A stretch of 64,000 bases of DNA. Origin: an archaeon. Lineage in GTDB: Archaea; Thermoproteota; Nitrososphaeria; Nitrososphaerales; Gagatemarchaeaceae. The stretch's first letter is position 1. Each line of letters begins with the position of its first letter. The stretch lies in contig JAKASK010000005.1 of NCBI GenBank assembly GCA_021819105.1, positions 1-64,000 of the forward strand, given 5' to 3'. The position numbers and the translations under genes are program-made. Shown one piece after another: positions 60,413-64,000 of the stretch. The notes under the pieces were generated by a model, which saw only the letters and a list, made by a program, of their open reading frames with translations, was not told the DNA's origin and did not search any database.

Positions 60413-60458
60413 ATGGCCCGACGTTTTACAAACCCTTCCATGGCCCACAGACTTGACA
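60413..60458 (-). repeat. Right terminal inverted repeat of the TnpB element
   Basis: Read inward on the reverse strand it begins TGTCAAGT and ends CGTCGGGCCAT, matching the left repeat at 34 of 46 positions without gaps. The outer 8 and inner 11 bases are identical between the ends, and so are the two GGGCCAT copies. The outer end abuts the left arm of the next palindromic element. Confidence 0.7.
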
Positions 60459-60780
60459 CAGTAGATGCGAATAAGCGTCCCTATCCGGGCGCCTGGGCTC
60501 AAATCGTGATATGTGGACACTAATTGATCCGCTGGGACGTCGGTTTCTTCAGCTTCGGGAGTCTCTTTTTCCTCGCTCTGTATCTTCGTTTCCTATCTCG
60601 TTCGTACCTCCTAACGAATTTGCGCTCCTTCCTGTTGAGGTGGTTGAAAGGCACCTCGCCAGCGAAGTACTTGACAACCGAAGCGGAAACGGCCTTCCCT
60701 TTGGCATTATGTTCTTCTGTCCACATCCCACATTTAGACCGTCTTCCTGCCCAAGACTGTGCTTATTCGTATCTACTGTG
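60457..60780. mobile_element. MITE-like element with 63-bp inverted arms
   Basis: Arms at 60457-60519 and 60718-60780 are inverted copies of each other in ungapped register. The outer 20 bases match at 19 positions, and the inner ends share ATGTGGACA exactly; the middles have diverged. The 198-base centre plus inner arm ends hold one open frame on the reverse strand. The layout is that of a miniature inverted-repeat element or the remnant of a larger transposon. It touches the right end of the TnpB element, so one may have inserted beside the other or both may be parts of one unit. Confidence 0.6.
60520..60726 (-). CDS. Short basic protein inside the palindromic element
   Basis: The 68-residue frame starts at an ATG in the inner end of the right arm and stops just inside the left arm. 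The product is strongly basic in its second half (RKFVRRYERDRKRRYRARKKR), like a nucleic-acid-binding tail. I recognise no family. The composition (lower GC than the genome) fits mobile DNA. It could be the remnant of a transposase or a chance frame; nothing proves expression. Confidence 0.3.
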   Translation of the reverse strand: MWTEEHNAKGKAVSASVVKYFAGEVPFNHLNRKERKFVRRYERDRKRRYRARKKRLPKLKKPTSQRIN

Positions 60781-60836
60781 ACAGAACTGAGCTAGGCACA
60801 GCTTATATCGCGACAGGCGATTCGGGGGACGGAGCG

Positions 60837-60875
60837 ATGAAGATACAGAGTTACGGGAAGGTCCAGATGTCCTGA
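60837..60875 (+). pseudogene. Promoter followed by a 12-codon frame, possible gene remnant
   Basis: GCTTATATCG (about 60801-60810) is a good TATA-like box, and an ATG lies about 31 bases after its centre. The frame reads MKIQSYGKVQMS and stops. A well-formed promoter driving so short a frame next to mobile DNA suggests a gene truncated by deletion or rearrangement, or a small peptide or RNA gene. I cannot tell which. Confidence 0.3.
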
Positions 60876-60907
60876 AGGCATTAGGCTGAGCTCCACTTTA
60901 GCCGCTT

Positions 60908-61309
60908 CTACGTGCTGTAGATGACGTTGAGGCCGACCCCCTCATCGAACCTCCTGAGCGCCCTGTTGGCTGTCGGCGTCACCACCAGCTCCAAGAGAGG
61001 GGAGACCGTCGCCGACACCACGTGGCCGCCCAGGACCGAGAGGTCGCGCCTGCCAAAGGTCCCGTGGACGTGGACGAAGGGCATGCCGTCCTTGGTCGTG
61101 ACGTTCCCTATCAGGCTGGTGACCTCCAGCTCCTCGTCGAAGTCGTGCTCCTCGTACTTCTTCGTCCGCTTGTTGAAGTAGGCGATCTTCACCTTGCTCA
61201 CCCCGCCTATGGCAGACAGGAGCGCTGTAGGCGTCTTGTCCCGCGATGCGATGGCGGCGATGTCTTCAGGGATCTTCGAACCGGCCCTCAGGCTGTAGAT
61301 CTTGACCAA
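60908..61309 (-). CDS. PPC/DUF296-domain protein
   Basis: From the TTG at 61309 the 133-residue product is a single PPC (plant and prokaryote conserved, DUF296) domain: RAGSKIPEDIAAIASRDK, GGVSKVKIAYFNKRTKKYE, LIGNVTTKDGMPFVHVHGTFG and GGHVVSATVSPLLELVV. The conserved His pair in VHVHG probably binds metal. In plants it is linked to AT-hook DNA-binding proteins; stand-alone prokaryotic copies are trimers of unknown role. A TATA-like GATAAAAG (61332-61339) favours this start over the longer frame to 61420. Confidence 0.8.
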   Translation of the reverse strand: MVKIYSLRAGSKIPEDIAAIASRDKTPTALLSAIGGVSKVKIAYFNKRTKKYEEHDFDEELEVTSLIGNVTTKDGMPFVHVHGTFGRRDLSVLGGHVVSATVSPLLELVVTPTANRALRRFDEGVGLNVIYST

Positions 61310-61418
61310 CGCCCTGCCGGCCAGGCAGGTCGATAAAAGTGTGGGGCGCTCCCCTCTCCCATGAGACAATTTCGTCCACCCCTCCCCGTCCACCCCGTCT
61401 GCGACCGAAGGCTTTTTC

Positions 61419-62459
61419 ATGCCGGCAGAACCGCTCCTTATTTCACGGGAGCAATTGCAGGTCTTGCAAACTTCGAGGGAAGCGGCTACTCAAAAGGCCG
61501 CCATAAGCGTCCAGGGACTCACTCGGGAGTATGTCACGCGCAACTTCTTCGGCGGCGTCTCCAGGACCACCATGGCCCTGTCGGGCATAGACTTCCAGGT
61601 GGGCTACGGCGAGCTGTTCGGTCTGATCGGGCCCAACGGGGCCGGTAAGACCACCACCATCAAGATACTCACGACCCTGCTCACCCCCACCGGGGGCGAC
61701 GCGAAGATCCTCGGGCTCGACGTGAGGAAGGACCTCTATGAAATCAGGCGGAGGATTGGCATCGTCTTCGGGGGAGAGCGCGGGCTCTACAACAGGGTCT
61801 CGGCCTTCGACAACCTGCGCTACTTCTCAGACCTCTACGGGGTGGACCCCGCGGTGGCGCGGAAGCGGATCCCCGAGCTCCTCTCTGTGGTAGGGTTGAC
61901 GGACAGGGCGCAGGAGAAGGTGGAGAAGTACTCCAGGGGGATGAAGCAGCGGCTCCACATCGCGAAGGCGCTGGTCCACGACCCGGAGTTGATTTTCCTC
62001 GACGAGCCGACGATTGGCTTGGACCCAGGGGGCGCCAGGGACATCCGAAACATGGTCAGGGAGCTGAAGGCCCAGGGGAAGACGATACTCCTCACGACCC
62101 ACTACATGTTCGAAGCGGAAGAGCTCTGCCAGAGGATAGCGGTCATCTCCAAGGGGAAGATAGTCGCCCTCGACACCCCGTCGGAGCTGAAGAACATGGT
62201 CAGGGACATTTCGGTTATCGAGCTGCGCACCTACGGCGCCACAATGGAGTACGTCGAGGCGCTGAGGCGGCTCCCCAACGTGGTCAGGGTCGTCGCCGAC
62301 CTTGACTCCGAGCAGCAGTCCATCAGGGTCCAGACCCCGCTGGGCGCCGACCTGCTCCCCATGGTCGCGGCGGCGCTCCCCGCCGGAGCGAAGATGATCG
62401 ACAGGACGATAAAGGAGCCCACCCTGGAAGACGCCTATCTGAGGCTGGTCGAAGAATAA
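61419..62459 (+). CDS. ABC-2 exporter ATPase, DrrA-like
   Basis: The protein (346 residues from the ATG at 61419) is a DrrA/CcmA-type ATPase with Walker A GPNGAGKTT, signature YSRGMKQRL, Walker B IFLDEPTIGLDP and switch His TTHYMFEAEE. A C-terminal domain of about 90 residues ends TLEDAYLRLVEE, as in drug or polysaccharide exporters. The N-terminal 28 residues before AISVQGLTREY are not conserved; a TTG at 61464 is a likely alternative start because a TATA-like CCTTATTTC (61436-61444) is placed for it. Two permease genes follow with overlaps. Confidence 0.88.
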   Translation: MPAEPLLISREQLQVLQTSREAATQKAAISVQGLTREYVTRNFFGGVSRTTMALSGIDFQVGYGELFGLIGPNGAGKTTTIKILTTLLTPTGGDAKILGLDVRKDLYEIRRRIGIVFGGERGLYNRVSAFDNLRYFSDLYGVDPAVARKRIPELLSVVGLTDRAQEKVEKYSRGMKQRLHIAKALVHDPELIFLDEPTIGLDPGGARDIRNMVRELKAQGKTILLTTHYMFEAEELCQRIAVISKGKIVALDTPSELKNMVRDISVIELRTYGATMEYVEALRRLPNVVRVVADLDSEQQSIRVQTPLGADLLPMVAAALPAGAKMIDRTIKEPTLEDAYLRLVEE

Positions 62460-63301
62460 TGGCGTCGATGGGTTCGCTCACCCCCGGGAGGCAGGTGGAG
62501 GGGAGGGTGAACAAAATCATCCAGGTGCTGAAGGCTTCCGTCTTCCTCACCAGCAGGCTGTTCTTCGCCGACCCCCAGTGGCTCATCCCCAACATCATAG
62601 CGCCGTTCATCTTCACCATGGTGGCCTTCTTCCTCTTCCAGGGGCAGACCTCAGGGAGCGCGTTCCTGCTCTACCTGGTCCTGGGGTCGGGGCTCATGGG
62701 CATGTGGGGGACGACCATCTACGCCTCGGCGAACTCAATAGGGTTCGACAGATGGAACGGGACCATGGAGTCGACCCTCGCGGCGCCGGTCCCTCTTTCT
62801 TGGATTGCGCTAGGCCGGGTCCTCTTCAACACGCTGCAGGGGGTCCTCAACGCCGTCTTCATTCTGGTGATCGGGCTTGTCTGGTTCAGGGTGGGCTTCG
62901 GGCTGGTGAACCCTCCGGCGTTCTTCCTCGCCTCCGTGGTCACCTTCATCTCGCTCTCCTCCTTCGGCCTCCTGATGACCACCCTCCTCCTGCTTTCGAG
63001 GAAGGGGGGATTCATCACCAACTCGATGGAGATACCGGTCTACATCGCGACCGGGACCATGTTCCCTGTCATCCTCCTCCCCGTGGTGTACCTTCCTTTC
63101 GCGTTCATGCTGGCCCCGACCTGGGGAATCGAAGCGATCAGGCTGGCGGCGCTTCCGGGCTACGTGGGGCTTCCGACCACCTACTGGGAGGACATGGTGG
63201 TCATGGTCCTCGAGACCTTCGCCTACCTGGGCCTCGCCTTCTTCCTTTTCAAGCGGGTCGAAGCCTACGCAAAGAGGATGGGGACCCTTGAAGAGTACTG
63301 A
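62459..63301 (+). CDS. ABC-2 type transporter permease
   Basis: The 280-residue membrane protein has about six helices and the ABC-2 pattern, including FDRWNGTMESTLAAPVPLSWIALGRVLFNTLQG, the segment that couples to the ATPase. The ATG at 62459 overlaps the ATPase stop by one base (TAATG). It probably forms a heterodimeric channel with the product of the next gene. Confidence 0.87.
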   Translation: MASMGSLTPGRQVEGRVNKIIQVLKASVFLTSRLFFADPQWLIPNIIAPFIFTMVAFFLFQGQTSGSAFLLYLVLGSGLMGMWGTTIYASANSIGFDRWNGTMESTLAAPVPLSWIALGRVLFNTLQGVLNAVFILVIGLVWFRVGFGLVNPPAFFLASVVTFISLSSFGLLMTTLLLLSRKGGFITNSMEIPVYIATGTMFPVILLPVVYLPFAFMLAPTWGIEAIRLAALPGYVGLPTTYWEDMVVMVLETFAYLGLAFFLFKRVEAYAKRMGTLEEY

Positions 63302-64000
63302 GGGCCGCGGGCTGAGCGCCGACTCGAGGCTCCTTATGGCCTGGCGGGTGTTCAGGGGCGCCTTCTTCTTCGGCCGGAAGGGGCTGATAATCTGGGACAG
63401 CTGGGACATGTGGGTGATGCAGATCGTAATCACCCCCATCGCGCAGATCGGGTTCTTCGCCTTCCTTTCGATCTACCTGAAGTACCCGACCTCGGTCACC
63501 CAGTTCATAGTCATCGGGAACGCCCTCCAGTCCATGTCATTCTCCGCGGTCTTCGCGGTGGCCAACATAACCTCCCAGGACAAGTGGCAGGGGACCCTCC
63601 CGAGCACCATGGTGACCCCGGCCAACAGGGTCGCGCTCTTCGTGGGGCGGGCGTGGTTCCAGGTGCTCCTATCCGCCCTGATAGCGGCGGCGGGGCTCCT
63701 CTACGCGGGAGGGATCTTCGGGGTGAGCTTCGCCGAAGCCAACTTCGTGGGCATAGCCGTGGTCGTCCTCCTGACCAGCGCGGCGATGATCAGCTTCGGC
63801 CTGCTCATCAGTGCGGTCGGGCTCTACATGCGGACCGCCCTCATAGTCGCCAACATCTTCCTCTTCGTGACCCTCCTCCTCAGCGGGGTCAACTTCCCCG
63901 TCTCGGAGCTTCCAGGCTGGCTGCAGCCGGTCGCCTGGGTGATCCCGCTCACCTACGGGACCGAGGCGGTCAGGATGGCCATCTCGGGGGCGTCGCTCCA
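63288..64000 (+). CDS. Second ABC-2 permease, cut by the window edge
   Basis: The frame begins at a TTG at 63288, 14 bases before the end of the previous permease gene, and stays open to the window edge (about 237 codons). The product is a membrane protein with the ABC-2 signature SQDKWQGTLPSTMVTPANRVALFVGRAW and a late motif SELPGWLQPVAWVIPLTYGTEAVR, typical of the closing helices of DrrB-like permeases. It is similar in plan to the preceding permease, so the exporter is probably a heterodimer with one ATPase. Confidence 0.82.
   Translation, partial: MKSTEGRGLSADSRLLMAWRVFRGAFFFGRKGLIIWDSWDMWVMQIVITPIAQIGFFAFLSIYLKYPTSVTQFIVIGNALQSMSFSAVFAVANITSQDKWQGTLPSTMVTPANRVALFVGRAWFQVLLSALIAAAGLLYAGGIFGVSFAEANFVGIAVVVLLTSAAMISFGLLISAVGLYMRTALIVANIFLFVTLLLSGVNFPVSELPGWLQPVAWVIPLTYGTEAVRMAISGASL

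Larger units (their letters stand above)
59128..60458 (-). mobile_element. TnpB insertion element with 46-bp terminal inverted repeats
   Basis: This 1331-base unit contains one gene, a full-length TnpB, and ends in imperfect inverted repeats of 46 bases (34 of 46 positions identical, no gaps). No TnpA transposase, of either the Y1 or the serine type, is present, so it is a TnpB-only element that would move with help from elsewhere. IS200/IS605 elements usually have subterminal hairpins rather than long terminal inverted repeats, so these ends are unusual. The tnpB stop codon lies within the left repeat. Confidence 0.7.

Noticed and set aside
59130-60800. IS605-type TnpA (Y1) or IS607 serine transposase beside tnpB
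   Set aside because: No such motif is encoded; the only other frame is 68 residues and basic, with no catalytic Tyr or Ser domain.
1-64000. tRNA, rRNA and CRISPR genes
   Set aside because: Scanning by eye found no tRNA-like cloverleaf with a GGTTCRANYCC-type arm, no rRNA signature and no regularly spaced repeats; a covariance-model search would be needed to be certain for tRNAs.

Overview
The window is archaeal chromosome. The left end carries a core archaeal transcription/translation block: RNA polymerase H, B and A, ribosomal L30e, archaeal NusA, S12 and S7. EF-1-alpha, TATA-binding protein, an ATP-dependent DNA ligase of archaeal type and an archaeal/ER-type signal peptidase lie further along. 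RpoB is unsplit, and RpoA is one 1262-residue chain joining the A' and A'' parts. An unsplit RpoA is known from Thaumarchaeota (Nitrososphaeria) and Aigarchaeota, so I place the organism in or near that part of the TACK archaea. By eye the DNA is GC-rich (about 60-65%), and TTG and GTG starts are common. No ammonia-oxidation, rRNA, tRNA or CRISPR genes were seen. Many starts lie about 25-30 bases after the centre of a TATA-like box, so leaderless transcripts are probably the rule; I used this to choose several starts, including two that appear to be CTG.

Layout. 0.3-9.5 kb: rpoH-rpoB-rpoA-rpl30e-nusA-rps12-rps7. 9.6-14.1 kb, reverse: guaB-guaA-adenosine deaminase-like-hydrolase (purine metabolism). 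14.2-24 kb: mixed genes including an O-methyltransferase, an F420-type oxidoreductase, a dihydrofolate reductase-like protein, EF-1-alpha, an ABC exporter, a glycosyltransferase and an MTHFR-like protein. 23.9-37.7 kb: a surface-glycan region with a flippase, a GT-C-like membrane protein, several GT2 glycosyltransferases, UDP-sulfoquinovose synthase, a sugar epimerase, an asparagine synthetase-type amidotransferase, a nucleotide-sugar dehydrogenase and an inositol-phosphatase-like enzyme. Inside it are a phosphosulfolactate synthase (ComA) domain fused to a winged helix and, divergent from it, a YeiH-type exporter. 37.7-47.9 kb: kinase, prepilin peptidase, DNA ligase, acetyltransferase, degenerate M50 protease, LarA-like protein, pyrE, a decayed acetyltransferase, tbp and small membrane proteins. 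47.9-59.1 kb: a complete Dpp/Opp-type peptide transporter, then lysA, a cytoplasmic NlpC/P60 protein, a DUF1028 Ntn-hydrolase and a DapB-like dehydrogenase. 59.1-60.8 kb: two abutting mobile units, one a TnpB element with 46-bp terminal inverted repeats and the other a small palindromic element with 63-bp arms. 60.9-64 kb: a PPC-domain protein and an ABC-2 exporter with two permeases, the second cut by the window edge.

Two gene groups stand out. First, three neighbours can all be tied to sulfite: ComA-winged helix (ComA uses PEP and sulfite), a YeiH-family exporter and UDP-sulfoquinovose synthase (UDP-glucose and sulfite). The ComA-winged helix gene and the exporter gene diverge from 103 bases that contain a palindrome over a TATA-like box, the usual layout of a regulator and its target. 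The glycan genes around them suggest a sulfoquinovose-bearing surface glycan. Second, the peptide transporter, intracellular NlpC/P60 peptidase, diaminopimelate decarboxylase and DapB-like dehydrogenase look like a route for scavenging bacterial cell-wall peptides. Both are inferences from gene content and layout.
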